Shown here piece after piece: positions 33,151-47,834 of a DNA stretch of 64,000 bases. This DNA comes from Syngnathus acus. Lineage: Eukaryota; Chordata; Actinopteri; Syngnathiformes; Syngnathidae. Under the pieces are notes generated by a model, which was given only the letters and a program-made list of their open reading frames with translations, was not told the origin of the DNA and did not search any database. A program made the translations under genes and the position numbers. The DNA is taken from contig NC_051100.1 in the NCBI RefSeq assembly GCF_901709675.1, positions 7,722,786-7,786,785 of the forward strand, read 5' to 3'. Position 1 is the first letter of the stretch. The number at the start of each line of letters is the position of its first letter.

Positions 33151-36100
33151 AAAAAAATCCTGCTTGGTTTGAATTTTTCATAGTAACCTTAAAACACTTG
33201 ATGTAAACATAAACTGTCCAGATGACCAGTGAGCTATCATGGACTTAAACTCGACAGCTGTAAACGCACTGTAGGAGTACTAAAAGATCACCGAAGCCTT
33301 TCATGTTGAAAATGTGTTTAGCTTGAAGTCACAGGACAATAAGCCTGCTCGTTCACAGAGAATTAACTAAACAAGCAGCCATTAGGAACACATTAGCGCT
33401 AAGAGGGATGAACTTTTAACTTCCCTTTGGTGGCATTATGTGAGGCGGAGCACGGTAGTTCATGTATGTGGTCTACTGAGTCAAACATCAGGGGGAGGGG
33501 AGGGGGAGTGGATATTCAGATGTGGCTGTCTATATGCTGGTTTACTGATGAACTTTTGATTGACACAAGACGCAGCAGACTAGTGAAATGCACATTGACC
33601 TCAGTCAATGCCTGAACTGATGTCAAATTGTGTTAAATGCACAGTGGGGAATGCAGCAGGTGCACCTAGAAACCAGTTTTCATTCAAAAAGAAATGTTTT
33701 GGGATTTGGGGTAAATTCACACAGAGGTTAGTGTAGGTTTCAGTTTACTGCGGGACCTTTCCTCTTGTTCATGTTTCTGGTTGGGATTCATTTAGTCACA
33801 GACAGGTAAGACATTTAAAGGGGTGGAGCCTTTTGGAAATGTTTGATCAATTAGACAAAGACGCAGGCCACATGGGAAGCCGGTAAGAAAATTAAAAATG
33901 TTTACGTATGCTTGAAAGTAGAAATGTGTGTATGTGTTTCTTAGCTGTGCAATTTAGTTACAAGGTTGATAATCTGCTTGAATGTTTGGTCAAATTCTAA
34001 ATTGTATGACCTCGGTTGTGCAACTTGAAAGTCTCCACAACATTGTTTATTTATTTTTGTCAACCGACCGATTCAGTTGAGATATCATTGTTAAATATAA
34101 CTTATCTTTGCAACATAATTCCAATATGTTCCTGAATGTTGATTTGTCTTTTCACCAAAAATCATGCCTTTTCTTATCATTCTTGTCCCAGACAGACAAA
34201 CAAACCCCATCTAATGTAAAACAGTTCTAAGAGATCTTAACTCGCCATATTCTTGCCTTCACTGCCAACAACCACAAGTTAAAAGTATGCAGGTGGTGTT
34301 AGAGTGAGCTTAAACCCGATTCAAAGCTTCAACTCTATAATTTGTAGACATATTTGTCAATTTATGAAAAAAGAAATGTCAGCTAAGATCAGATAGTGCT
34401 TTCATTATGAAAAGCATTGCATAAGTGATGTTTATTGACAGATAAACCAGATACAGAATTTCCCAAACTAGGAAACAAGCATAGTTGATATCTTGTTCCG
34501 TATTCAGTTTGAGCATGTGATGGATCTCAGGTCATTTTTTTCAGGAGGGCTTCATGATGCTCATGTTGCTAGAAAAAATATAATATCCAGGTATTGCGGT
34601 TGTGTGATAGTCCTTGACCTTTTGTCAGATTATCAGCAGGACAGATTGACAAATCTCGCTTCCTTCAAGGAGAAAAAATTGGCGCCCCCCCCTACCCCAC
34701 TCAACAATTAGTTTAAAGAACAAGGTCAGCTACTGCAGGGCAAATGCTTGGCTACCATGTGGGATTGATACAGGCCTTTTCCGGGTGATGCCACTTCTTT
34801 AATTATTTGGCACTCAAAAGACGTGAGCTGCTAAAATGATGTGACATCAGATATTAACATCCATACAATTAAATAAACTGCTCCAAGTTGCATCTATGAC
34901 TCAAACAACAAAACATTTCTACTCATTACTACAGTACGTGAATCCACCACAAAAATGCAATCAATTTTACATACTTTTACTTGTCAAGTGTATGTGTGCA
35001 TGTCTGAGTATGTACCACCAATGTCTGTTCTGTGTCAACTATATCTGCCCTCCCCCCAATTTCCTCTTTCTGCAACTGCGGTTATTTACTCGCATTCCCT
35101 CCTCCCCCTTATCGAAAACCACGCTGCAGCCTTGGGCCATCCTGTGTACTAACACAACCTCCCCAGGGGAAACATTAGTCAAGACCTCACTTTTCCCATA
35201 TCAGATGACCCGTAGCGCATTTCACCCAAGTGCTGCACACTCTGACTCTTACAAAAAAATAAAAAATCATCCCAAGTAATGACTTTTAAATGACCTGTTG
35301 ATTGCAGGGGGTACTGATGGGGGGTTGCCTGCTTTTTAATTATTTTAACACTGACCGTGACCCGCCATCTCATTAATCACAATTCTGACAATATTAGTCA
35401 GCCAAACGTGTTTGTTGGCGCGACGGAAGTTGAAAGTGACCAACACGTGGTGAGTAATAACAGCAGCATGTGGGTGTCTGTTTGGAAAACGAACGGGAGA
35501 CTAATAGAGGGTCCTGTATGGCCGTTTAAAATCGCCCTCCTGCAGTCTCGCTACCTTTCATGTGCTAATATGGTCAAGGTTATGAGTCCCAACATCGTCT
35601 ATCTTCACATAGAATTTGAACAAGGCAGGGAGGGGGGCCAGATGTGCAGCATGGACACGGGGCCGTCCTACGCACAATACGGCCGCCATGGTGCAAATTC
35701 TTTCCATGTGATTGGGTTTGCAAACGGAGAAGCAGCAGCAAACTATGCATGTTAGGTACGGGTGACACACAATGGAGTCACAAACCCCAGCAGCTGCGGG
35801 GTGCCTCCATCCGCGAGGCCCACAGGAGTTCTAACACCACCGACCCAAACTCCCACACTGTGCATTCCCCAGTTGCCATTCCTTCCCAGATTATCTACCA
35901 CATGGTAATTGGTTGATGTGACTGGGGTGTCTCCGTCACCGAATGAACCGAATGTCTTCTCATATGTAGTGCAGATTGCCATGTGACACCCATGACCAAT
36001 TTGGTCTGTCCTCAAGTAGAAAGAAACAGCTTGGCCATTATGTACCAATGGCACTAATAGACTGTATTGGCTTCATCTTCAAGGGACACGATAGAGAGGG

Positions 36101-39100
36101 ACCCCTCTGTTTGGCTGTGCTGTGACTCAATGACTGAGCATGTCTGATGGATTACGTCACCCACCACCAAAAAATACATTTTCTGGGAACAAAGTGATGA
36201 ACTTTTTTTCATGTGTTGCACAAGGTTTTTCAGCAAAGAATTCTTTCAAACACGAGATGCACGATACCAGCACCAGCACCTGAAATTGAAATTAAAATGT
36301 CTCCTTTGAGAATACACAGCAATGAGGTCTTAACCTAAATTGAAATGTCCTGAGTATTGACTGATTGTTTCCACACTTCACAGCTCTGCTCTCACTCTGC
36401 TGAGGTTTAATGAAACTTGATCTTTTTTTCTTCTTCTGTGAATAGCGTTAAGTGGTTAGCCATGCAGTGTGTAGAATTGATTTGATTTAACACCAGAATG
36501 CAAAAAGGAAAATTACATCAAGATATGATTAAATGGTGGTGACTAAAGTTCTGTGTGGCTAATGTTTCTAGTAAATCATATTTTTCCAAAGGATAACAAG
36601 TATATTAACAAATAACATATGTGAAGGCCATCGCCTTCTGCACAGTGATGCCACTGAGTCTACTTGGAGAAATCATCGTGGCGATCCTTGATTTTGTCTC
36701 ACATCATGTTGGTCGGAAGAGGCGTGACATTATCTGTGAAGAATGTGCTGGAATGGAATTTGGAACCATATTAAAGGGCATTGATAAATAGTTATGATGC
36801 CAATTCATCTTGACTGTACCATGAGCGATAACAATTTGAAATGTTGCTATACGTTTGTTCACCTTTAATCCTTGGACACCACTTTCCTTTCAGCTATCTA
36901 GAAGACACAACGCTGTTCGTAATCAACGATCAAAAGGACTGAGTGGCTTATTTTTTCCTGATACTGCCCCATTGAGCAATAAAATGGTACATTCCAGTCA
37001 CACCTATTATTCTGTTGGAGCAGTAATTTAGGAGCTGACGATTCCCTGACCTTGGACACACAATGTGTGCAAGTCCAAAATCAACAATATGAAGTCAGTG
37101 GACGCTATAGTGTACATCCAGGCTGTACAGCTCAAATGAATTATGTGGCCATTAATTAAAGTATTGCAACATTACTGTACAGTTTGTGTCAGCTAACACA
37201 TTATCTTGGAGACTAATGGTTCTCATCTAAAGAGGATGCAGGGAATCATTTTCCTTCCTTTGGCCTCTATGTGGAGAGTCCCAAATCAGGATGCTGGGTT
37301 AAAAGAGAACAAACATCAAGGAATAAAATACTATAATTAGACTTCCTTCAAAATATTTTGTTTTTCAATTTTTGTAATGTGTGAAATCTGTCGACTTTGC
37401 CGTGAATGCACTGATTGCAAATATTCAAATGGATAATGATTGTTAATGAAGATAAATGGAAAAAGAGCTTATTAAATATTGTTATTGAGACTATGAAATA
37501 TCAACAGTTTATTTTTGTGTTATTTATTCATAATAAAATGCATTTTCATTGAGTTCTATAAGCTATTTCTTTTCCACCTAAATCTATACAAACAAGATAT
37601 ACAGGAGCGGGAAAGGATGAATTATATTTCCATTTATTTAATAGGAAGAAGTACAAATGAAGTTCGCTGAACTGAGGCTTGACTGGTTTTTTTTTTAAAT
37701 TCATTTGACTTTTCAGTAGTTCCACATTGCAAAGTATCCTTCTCAGAAGTGTTTATAGTAGTTTGGTTACCTGTTTTTGCTACAGCACTGTTGTATATTC
37801 TTGTTTACATCACCAAATTCCATTCTTTAAAACTCAATTCAATAACTACACTGAATCTTTCCCGACCAGAAAGCCGCATGAAGCTGGTTTAGAGCCCAAG
37901 AGTCAACCAATATTATAAATTCTAACCCCATGCGTGTGGAACTAAAGGCACATGTGCACCTGTAACCAGAGTTTCAAGTGTATTGTTGCTTCTCATCAAA
38001 ACTGTCACATCTATTTAAAATCACCCAATAGTGAAAAGTATGATCGTTCTCTGGAGTACATTACCTAAAGTGATGAGTGCCGGCGGCTACAAGAGTTTTG
38101 ACAGTAGCGACATCAAGAAATTAAGTAAGATTGGCAGCTGGAAAAAGTCTTGCAACAATAACATACGTATCATAACATAATTCAGCGACAGATTATCAGT
38201 TTGCAAATGTTGACCACATGTTACATCAGTAACAGCAGGGCAACATTATCATAAACTATTTCAACAAGTATCCAAATATATGTTGCGTGTTATGTGTCCA
38301 GGTCACACAAAGGTAATACAGCACGTTAACATAAACAAAACAAACGTCTTGTCATAAATGACACTGCAGCCTGTTTTGTTTTTTAGATTTTGACTTTATT
38401 TTGTTATAATAGTTAAATACAAAACTTGACATTTTTCTGTTATTAAATAAATAATTATCTAGTTCTTTAAAAGTAATTAAATAAATTATGGAAAAAAAAT
38501 CTAATTAGAAATGAGTGCTATTCATATTTTACACACAAATTTCAATGTACTTATAAAGTGAAAGAGATCCAACTGGTATTGTTGCGCAAACAGAAAGCTG
38601 CTCACCTAAATTTGGATTTTTCTTCCTGATAACTCTTTTTTTCAACACATAAATCTTGCTGGTTTGACGAAAACAATGTGAGTGCCTGGGAAAGTCAAAA
38701 GAATACATAGATTGGTCCAGTTTCACTTCTCTGATGGATTCGTTTACTGTGGGGGAGTAAAGAAAGGCATTTTTGATACCACTCACACATGAGGAATTTT
38801 AAAAGCCATTTCTGCTCGTTGAGTGAAAAACAAGGAGCTAAATGCGTCGCATCACGGTGATGTAGTGTCAGATTTATGGTTTGAGTAAATGGTTGGAAAA
38901 GCATGAAAGTCGCAATCGGTTTACTGAGCTTTTTATTTTCTTCTTATCAGGAATGTTTCTCAAAGTAAAATCTTTCCTATTTGGGCTTGAGAATTTTTTT
39001 GACCTTCCACAGTCTCTGAATGTGTTATACAGAAGGTTTTGGTGAACAATTGTTTTTTGTGGCGCATAGAGCTGGTGTGTTGGGATAATTATTTTTATTT

Positions 39101-39227
39101 TTTATTTTTGCAATACTTGGTTTGAAAACAGGACTGTCCAGTACAGATATTTGTTTGAAATTTTATATTTTATATTGTGTGAGACATATTCATTAATTTT
39201 TTACTGTTTCTCCTGTTTTGGGACATG

Positions 39228-39303
39228 GCTGAGCTTGAGCTTATCCCAACGGACTTTTGGTTGAGGGTCAGGGTACACGCTTGACTGGTTGCCACTGAAT
39301 CAC
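39228..39303 (+). repeat. Degraded fragment of a common teleost interspersed repeat
   Basis: The segment contains GAGCTTGAGCTTATCCCAAC, then GGTCAGGGTACACGCTTGAC and TGGTTGCCACTGAATCAC. This follows the familiar fish repeat order: GAGCTGGAGCCTATCCCAGC, then GGGGTACACCCTGGACTGGT, then CGCCAGCCAATCAC. Confidence 0.6.
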
Positions 39304-41483
39304 AAAAACAAACAATCACAGTTACCCTTGTGGGATATTTAAAATATCCTTTAAATCATTTGTGCGTGTTTTTGTGAAGTATGGATTTCGCAACAAATTA
39401 CTTCTTCATAAATTCAAATATAAATGATCACGAAAACAAGTCACTGAAAAGTTAGAACTGTTTTGTGCATTCATCCTTCTGTGCAGCCATTTGATTTCTC
39501 TTTACACTTCTCTATTTTGTCCAACAAAGATTCATTGCCACGATGTGGCAGTCATTACTTACATCTGCACTGGAGAAAAAGGAGAAGAAACAAATCACCA
39601 AAGAAAAAAGCTCAACTTGGAAGGGAGGGGATATGAAAAAGTTTCTCAACCGAACCCCAAAGGATGGTCAGCTTTGTCTGGGAAAATACTTTTACTTTCT
39701 AAAGACGTTTTATGTGAATCTATCAAAAATGTCTGATATCACACTGGAGTCCAGTTTGACATTATTTCACATTTTTTAAGATAACTTTCACCTCTTTAGC
39801 ATCATTCTAAAGCTTCAGTCTCTGTTGTGCAAATCCCCAATGGACTCATGGCTAACATCAGCGCAGTATGTGTTTAAGCAGGTTTTAACTTTGTTATTTT
39901 ATCCCCAGTGAGGGAGAGAGGATGTGTTTTCAGATGTGGCCACAGGCATTGTGGGTATACTAGATGTTTATTTGTCTTTCTCATTGACAGAGGCTGTTAT
40001 CAGCCAATTAGACTGAAGAGCATGTTCACCTTCTGCTCGAGGCATTTGTTTTGCCCACAGCAAACCTATCAATGAAACAAACACTTTTTGTGTTGTTGTT
40101 TTTAAGGCACAGGAAGTTTTTCTACTCTCCATTTGGAGTAGGGAAGTTTTTAAGTACAATGTAAGATGTGCCATGCTCAATGTACATAGGGAAAAAAACA
40201 TTACTTTATTCCCTCAGCTGTCCTCAGAGAGCCATCAATGGAGTTTTAGGGTTTCAGGGTTCATTGCCCAGCCCACCACATGCAACTTTGATTTAAATTG
40301 TGTTGTTTCGCTCTTACGCTTTCCACTGCAGAAGGCATCTGTTTTCTGACAAAAACTTGAAGAATTAGAGACTTGCTCATGGATGAGGAAATGAATAAAG
40401 GATGAACATGAGAACATCATGTCGTTTAATGTATTCTCAAATTATACATCAATTTAGTTCATTAATTATGGTGCACCATCAGTTGTATTTTCACAGGATG
40501 TGGCAGCACTTCATTTATACGCAGAGCTGTGTATGTAGTGTATGTACTGTGACACGCATGTGTGATGTCACAATCTGGCAAATTTTTCACATTTTAAAAT
40601 CTTATAATAAAATAAGACTTATCTTTCTAATTCTGGTGAATTATGATGTCATTCCTTCCAAAACAAATGCATTTATAGGCTGTAATTGGTCCTCATAAGT
40701 GCCCATTATCCACAATAAAAAAAAAAAAAAAAATTACTTCAGAGTTGATACTTAAGACCAAACAACAAACGGTGAAGAGGAATGTTGATCACGCGCTCGC
40801 ACATAAACACAAACCAAACACGCTCCCTCAGACCTGGAGGCAGACGCAAGTTCCTTGCATTAGTAGAGGATGTTTAGACCTTGTCCTTGGAAACTCTTGA
40901 GGGAGATTTGCCAAGGCAAGACCTCACCGACCTCTAACCTCGCGGAAGGCCTAAGAAAACACGGACGCTGATGCACTGAAACCAAAAGAAATTTGCACCA
41001 AGTATGTTTTAAATGGAGAATATGCTGAGTAGATGCTGCAGCAGGACAGGAAGGCAAAGTGTGGTCTCCAGTAAGTGTCAAGGATAATAAAGTGGGGCTC
41101 AAGAGGGTTTAGGTGCTGTTGGCGGATAACAGCAGGACAAATGAAGAAGACTTCGCTTAACAGCAGCACTTGACTGATGCCAGCTGAGTCAACATCATCC
41201 CCGCGGGAATTGAGGATACCTGCAGGAAGAGGAGCAGGAGGGAGGTTGTTGCTCCGCATGAGTGTGAACATTCCTTCTCATCACAGACGACACACACACA
41301 CACATACACACACACTCAGCTCTTGCTAATTACGGTGGGACCTCCACTTCCGAGTGACCCCACTATGAGCCATCCCTTGTAGCTAGAGCTGTAGCTTCAA
41401 AATTGTCAAAATATTATTTCTGAGTGAGCAGAAGAAGAAAGTCAATATTTATGTATTCGTTTCAAATTGTATCGGAAATTCTG

Positions 41484-41572
41484 TCCATCTGTTTTTTATA
41501 GCATTTCTCCTGAATTCGGTCGAAAGGTGGACTACTTGGTTGATCGCCAATCACAGATGCAGGCAATCACTC
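41484..41572 (+). repeat. Degraded fragment of the same teleost repeat, internally deleted
   Basis: TCCATCTGTTTTTTATAGC (repeat start) runs into TCGGTCGAAAGGTGGACTAC and TTGATCGCCAATCACAG (repeat end), with the middle section missing. Confidence 0.5.
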
Positions 41573-42204
41573 TGTTATCATTAAAAGATGGACAGGGAAT
41601 GGTACAAACTTCAAATTTCTGAATTTTACATCATGACTCCTATCTTGTTCATGAGCCTTACTCAGAAACCAATAGCACGTTCCCACGACTATTTTGTACT
41701 GCATCATCAACTCCCTTGATGGAAATCGAAGCCTGAGCTGGATTAATGGCTTCAATACAATAACTTTGCTCACTGTAGGTTTTCGGCAATATTAATGGCG
41801 ACTGGGAGGCAGACAGATGGATTACTCTGCTAACTTATTATTGGTTTTATTTTGATATTGGCTATATATTGCAAAAATAACAATACCTGAAATCTACTCT
41901 TCATTTAGATTGAACATAATATAATTTCTGGTTCTACATGTCACCTCGTGGTGCCCTCTATAAGTGCAGTTTAGCTTAACATAAGGCGATGATTCACGAC
42001 GGAAACGAACGCTGTGGGTGGTTGGAGCAGGATTCAAGGTCCAATGAGTGTCCAAAGCATCTTTACACTGAGCAGAGAGGCCAATACATTGGCCGTCCTC
42101 ATTTCTAAAGCTACATATGTACGCCCCCCTCAAAGCACACACCAAAAGACAGGCAGATGGAGTCAAGACTATTTGACTCAACGTTCCACTCAAACAAATG
42201 AAGA

Positions 42205-42260
42205 AGTTAGCATGTCTGACTTTGGCTTGAATCTCGGCTCTGGCACTTTTGTGTGCCCTT
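42205..42260 (+). repeat. Degraded fragment of a tRNA-SINE-like teleost repeat
   Basis: GTTAGCATGTCTGACTTTGG and CTTGAATCTCGGCTCTGGCA resemble the frequent fish sequence with TTAGCACGTCTGCCTCACAG and GTTCGAATCCCGGCTCTGGC. It is strongly diverged. Confidence 0.4.
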
Positions 42261-43146
42261 ACATTTTCTGACCTTGTTTGAGAAACATTTCTCTTGGCAC
42301 ATCAGTTTCCTTCCACATTTCAAAAATATGCTTTATGTTTATTGAAGAACAGGCTGAATTGAATCTATGAGCAGCATGTGGCATTTTTCTGTGGACATCA
42401 CTCCTTTGTGTTACACTGAACTCCTAATTTTTCCCGTATGTCATCTCACTGAAGCAATGAAATATACACAGTAAACTTTTTCATATTTTCTGTCAACTCA
42501 ATGAAAAACGGAAAGAAAGAAAACCTTCAAAAAAATGGAAACATCTGCATGTGATTTCTATACATGCCAGCAAACTTGTGATTTTCACTTCAAATATTTT
42601 GCATCCCAAAAACAGATGTGTGATTCTGTTCACGCAGCTATCTTACACTTAAAGTTAGCATTTTAATGTTAACATATCCTGCAAGGTGGTCTTTAGTGAG
42701 CTTTGTTTGGAGGAATAACCCAACTTGATGTGCCAAATAGTTGAGAAATGTGATGACATGACAAGTAAACAGAAGCAACCGTGACCTTTAACCTTATGTT
42801 CTGGGATGATTTCTGGAAATTGCTAAATGATATTTCTTTAGTTAAGGCTCCAGAGAGCATCAACCTTTAGTTGTCAAGATGAAGATAAACGGCACAAAAC
42901 TGAACAGAGAAAATTCTGTTAGTCAGTCCCACAAGTACTGTAAATGTATTCTGACAATTACTGTCTGTAAATATAACAGACCCTCCAAATCCCCCAAAGT
43001 CATACAGTTAGGAATATGACCAAAACTTGTTGGCTTTTTGTGTCTTTGTTACAAGAAAAAGCCCTCACAAGTAGCATTAAGAGAAGTATAATTCAAAGAA
43101 GACAACAAGAATTTGAAGTTATTGACTTGATTATACTCTAGTGTCA

Positions 43147-43216
43147 CCATCCATTTATTTTTCTTTCGTGCTTGTCCTCATTCGGGTCGTTCATGAGCTG
43201 GCGCCAATCACAGCTA
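43147..43216 (+). repeat. Degraded fragment of a common teleost interspersed repeat
   Basis: CCATCCATTTATTTTTCTTT, CTTGTCCTCATTCGGGTCG and GAGCTGGCGCCAATCACAGC follow the order of the same family as at 39228. Confidence 0.6.
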
Positions 43217-44077
43217 ATGGAAGTCAATAATAGAATTTGCCAAGTAAAGTGTCAAGTACACTTGAGTCATTGCACAACTCTTTGAAGGTTTTTGTCCGGG
43301 AAAAATTCATGTAGTTTTTGGCACATAACAATGGAAATAAACTGCGAGTAGTAAATGTACTCCAAAGTGAACCTTTTGCAGCAGGATTAAGTGCTTTTGT
43401 GCTTACGTATTGTCCTTTATCCTCCATTTCTGCCTTTTAATTTACGTGGACATTTTTGGATAAAAAGTTCTTACTTGCTGCCAAAACCCTAATTTTGAAA
43501 TCTAATTGTGTTTTCCCTCTAGAAGAAGTTTGTTGCTTGTTGGCTCAGTTTTCACTTGAACTTTAATGAGCTTGTTTCCTTCTGTGGAAGCCTGTGCATT
43601 GCCTTTTTTTTGGACTTGATTGTGCTTTATAATGTCATGGGAGGATTTGTATGACGTTAGAGGTTTTATTCTTGATGAAATATGCTGACATTGGTGTATG
43701 ACCAGGCCCGGAACATTTCCTCCTCTCAATGTCACGTCCATTGTTTAACGTATACCACAGTGTCCTTATTTACTCCATGTGTGTGTGGTGTGTGGATGAA
43801 GAAGGAATTATTCATGTAAATCTGTGTTTTCTGCAAAAACTTTTTTTAAATGCATTTTGTAGAAAGCCAAAAGCCTCACATGGAATAAAAAGTAAAAGTT
43901 GTGCAATTAATACAAAAACACGCTGTTGTCCCTGAAACCTTTTTTTTTCTTTTCAGAAATACATCAAATGTTTTCCTATGTTGATCTGAGTTTTCCTGTT
44001 TTTCCTTACACGGTTGGTAAGGTCCTCATTCACAGTTTGGAGTTCCCCCCAGGTCACAAAAAAAGACCGATAACAAC

Positions 44078-44097
44078 ACTCACACACACACACACAC
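44078..44097. repeat. (AC)n microsatellite
   Basis: A 20-base CA tract. Confidence 0.9.
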
Positions 44098-47000
44098 CCC
44101 TCCTCCTTCTCATTTAACAGCATCACGACTCCCCTTAGGATTGCATGGCAGGAGGCAAAACGTGTTCAGCACAATAAAAATGTTCCCACACAGGAAACAC
44201 AATAACCACTGAAATAAAGCGACAATGAAAGTGACATGACCTGAAGCGCGTGAGTAACTAAACATAGACCAGAAGCAAATGGCTTTGGGTCATGAGGTCC
44301 TGCTAGAGAAAGTTCACCGTTTTCAAAACTGAGATTAAAGATTATGACCTAAAACATCATAAATCAACAGAGGACAAATGATAGCCATTATTTCAGCAGA
44401 AATCCCATTTTGTGATTACAATCAACAATGAAAGTGATTGCTTCAGCACCTGGTTGCTAAAAAAACATGTCTGACTTTGCGTAGGAGTTGGGGACGTTTC
44501 TCCTCCAGGGACCATTTTATTGTTAAAAGTCCTCCAGGGCCGGGACTACACCAAGACATGAACAAATTTTGACGACAATTAGCTTTACAGTGGTGTCCAT
44601 TGAAATGAATCGAAAGGTCAACACGTCCATTTCAGCACAAATTGTGCTCGATCTGTTTGCGCGCCTCGCTCGTTCTTCGCGGAGGATAAATAATATATGT
44701 CTGCAAGTAGTGCCATATTGTTTGTTTTGTAGATTCTTTGGCTTCCTTACACACGACAAAACATTTTGTCTTTCCGTCTTTGCACAAGGTGGAGAAAAAC
44801 ATAAACAACGGAGAGAAAAGTGAGAACATTAAAGAAGAGGAAATATGCTGCTGTTAAAATTTCACAGATGAATCTCGTGTGTGTGTGTTGAAGGCTGAAC
44901 TGGTGGCACATAGGAAGTCGTGTAGGAAACAACATAATGAAGGTTGGATCATCCCCCCCATCATCTCTTAACCACAAACTTTGATGGAGGTAAAAATCTG
45001 CTTTTTTATTTGATCTCTTTGCTCATTTTGTTTCACACTTGGTGTATATAATATCGTATGTCTTGTGTTTAATTTACCTTGCCCACATTAGGTCCCCGAT
45101 GTCGATCAAGTTGCTCTGTCTACTCTTGGCTCGCAAGCATGCTTCTTCTTTATCACTTCCACGAGCCGTGCCTTTACTTTGCCAATGCTCTAATTTATCT
45201 GCCTGTGTCTGCTGTGCATAAAAGACATGGAGCTCAATCTTTTTCTGTACTACACGTGTGCCTTAGAGGTCACTTGATGCTCACAAACTCAGTGAGAGTC
45301 CGTTCTGATCGCTGAGCTTTTTATCCATATAAACACAAGTAACCAAAGCTGATGTATAGTTAGTCATGGACGTGCAGAACCAAAATCAAAAGCCAACATT
45401 CATTATAAAGCCCAATTACATCATTGCAGAACAACTTCATTTATTCCTTCAAATCACTTGGTTTGTTTTTCCTGATTGTTCATGGTTCTCCACACCTGAT
45501 ATCTCGGGGTAGCTGGAAACGCTTACAAGCATGGAATTAAACAAGATCGATCGCCACTTGTTATTTTGGTTCCGAAATTTTCGGCCTGCCTCTCAACAGC
45601 AGAATTTTCAACAGCCATAAGACAAGGCATAACCTTCGTGTACAATACTCAAATAGATTTAATCACTGGGTTTAATTAATACAAAGCCCAAATAAATCAT
45701 TTCATCTACGAACGTGGAAAGGGTTTAAGTATGTCTGGAGGGAGCAGTAAGAATTGCTACGTACGACTACTCATGTACGGTAACCTCTAACTCCGTTTGC
45801 CCTTTCAATGGGGGGCATCTCATTTTGTTGAGTAAAAGTAGCAGAAGGCTGAAGCAGAGGGGCTCGCAATGAACAAAGCTGCATCCTAATTTATGACCTG
45901 CAGCACAGGGGGGCACAGTTGCACTTCCTTGACTGTGAGAGGTCGCCGGCCAGGGCTCACACCTTATGATCCTTTCCAAAAGTAAATCAAGTATGTCAAA
46001 CTCTGATCAGCTGGGACCCCATTTCAGGCAACACCCCTTCTTTGGGATCCCGAGCTTGCTTAACACACTGGAGGATTTCAATTTAATACACATAATGCCA
46101 GACTTGGCAGAAATGTAGATTGGCTTCCTGTTCCCAGAACCTCCAGATCACGTCTCATTGCTCTTTGCCGTGAAGCAAGATGATGAGTTTTGAACTTGCG
46201 GCTTGACCTAAACTTCATCACCCAGCTGTCCTGATGCTTTTCACCTCTGCTACATTGTCCCAGCGTTGACGTATCTGTTATTAAAGTCCAAATCTTTTCA
46301 TCCGTTACATCCGTGCATGCTTACGCTTAATAACTTATTTATCTGCTTCCTAAGCTTGGTGTACGTCGTGAACCCAAGATGAGCAGTTCAGCGATATGCC
46401 ACCTGATTCAGCTTCACACCAAATCCTGTTGTTGTTCTTCATCACAATGGTTCACTACCGGGACATGAAGAGTTGGTAGGTTACTCCCTGGTGAGCACGA
46501 GTGACCCAGCAAAGAATTTGATAGCTCAGCATATTTTTCTAATGATTCTGCATATAAAACAATAGAAAATATCCAAGCGTTCTTTTTTTTGTCACGTGCA
46601 AAATAAAAAGTCAGCTTGAGAATTTTTCTGTTTATGTTGAAATGAGTGGAAAGTCACATCTGAGCCAAGTCAGAGTAACATTTGGTGGAAGTTAATGTTT
46701 ACAACTATAAATTGTGATTATACTCAAGTCTTAATGCTGTCACCAAGCTGAAACACAAAAACAAATATAGGAATTGAATGGAGGGACTGAAAAATTGTTT
46801 TCAAATAGCAAATCACAGAAAATTAAAATAACATACAAAAATACCAGCTAAGGCCCTCAAAATCTCTTTACCAAGTATCACTTTTAAAAAACGACTTAAA
46901 TTAACAAATACTACCATCATGACCAACATTAAAATACATCTACCTAATACTGGAACCATAATTTCAATTTCCCATTCTGTCAAATGCGTTTGTTCCAACA

Positions 47001-47807
47001 ATTTGACCTGCAAGTGACAGACAGAATGTGTACATCACATGACAAGTTTGTGTCGAGGTTATTGCATCTGTTTATGATAATACAACTGTCTAAAATCACA
47101 AACAGATGCATTTCCCTGTAATCACTATCAGGCCCTCAGAGAGACATTTTACTAACTGAGGCAGCAAAACACATGGGAGACATTAGCACTGCCAATGTGG
47201 TCTTACATGCATGTAGTGTACAATGCCACCCAAATGTGCATGCTGTCATGTCGACGTGATGAAATTACACGCGTGTTGACTTTTTCTACAGTCGACATCC
47301 TTCTTTCTTGTACCTTGGACCGCTCCTACATAAATGACTAAGCACTTTTAATGTGAAAAATTGACTTGTCACTAAGTAGAACACCCAAAGTGGAAGACAA
47401 TCTGTTCTGTCGCTGGTTGACTTCCAAAGTGTTCTGATTTCAAAGCAGTTTGCGCAAAGAAAATAATGTAAAGTGACAGAATTTGTTCCAGGCTCGGTCT
47501 TGCCATCATTAACTTTGCAAGGAAAGTAAATTGTTTACATTCCTAAGTGTCTTTCTTTTTTTTCTTTTAGAAAAGTAAAAGTTAACTACTGTCTGCGCCA
47601 CTTTAATAAACTAAATCGAAGACATCTTGGGAGTGGTTACAGACCGATACTGTCACCTGGTGGCTCTTGATAGATAAACGGACATTCACCCATGTTCAAT
47701 TTCTGCTTCTATGATTATCTGATTTTTTTCTTTGCGGTCTGGTACCGTTCTTCTTCGGCATCATGAAAGCTAAAAAAAAGCCAAAGAAAAAGTCAAGCAT
47801 GTTCAGT

Positions 47808-47834
47808 TATTTTTTATTTTATTTTATTTTTTAT
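47808..47834. repeat. (TTTTA)n microsatellite
   Basis: Imperfect TTTTA units over 27 bases. Confidence 0.75.
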
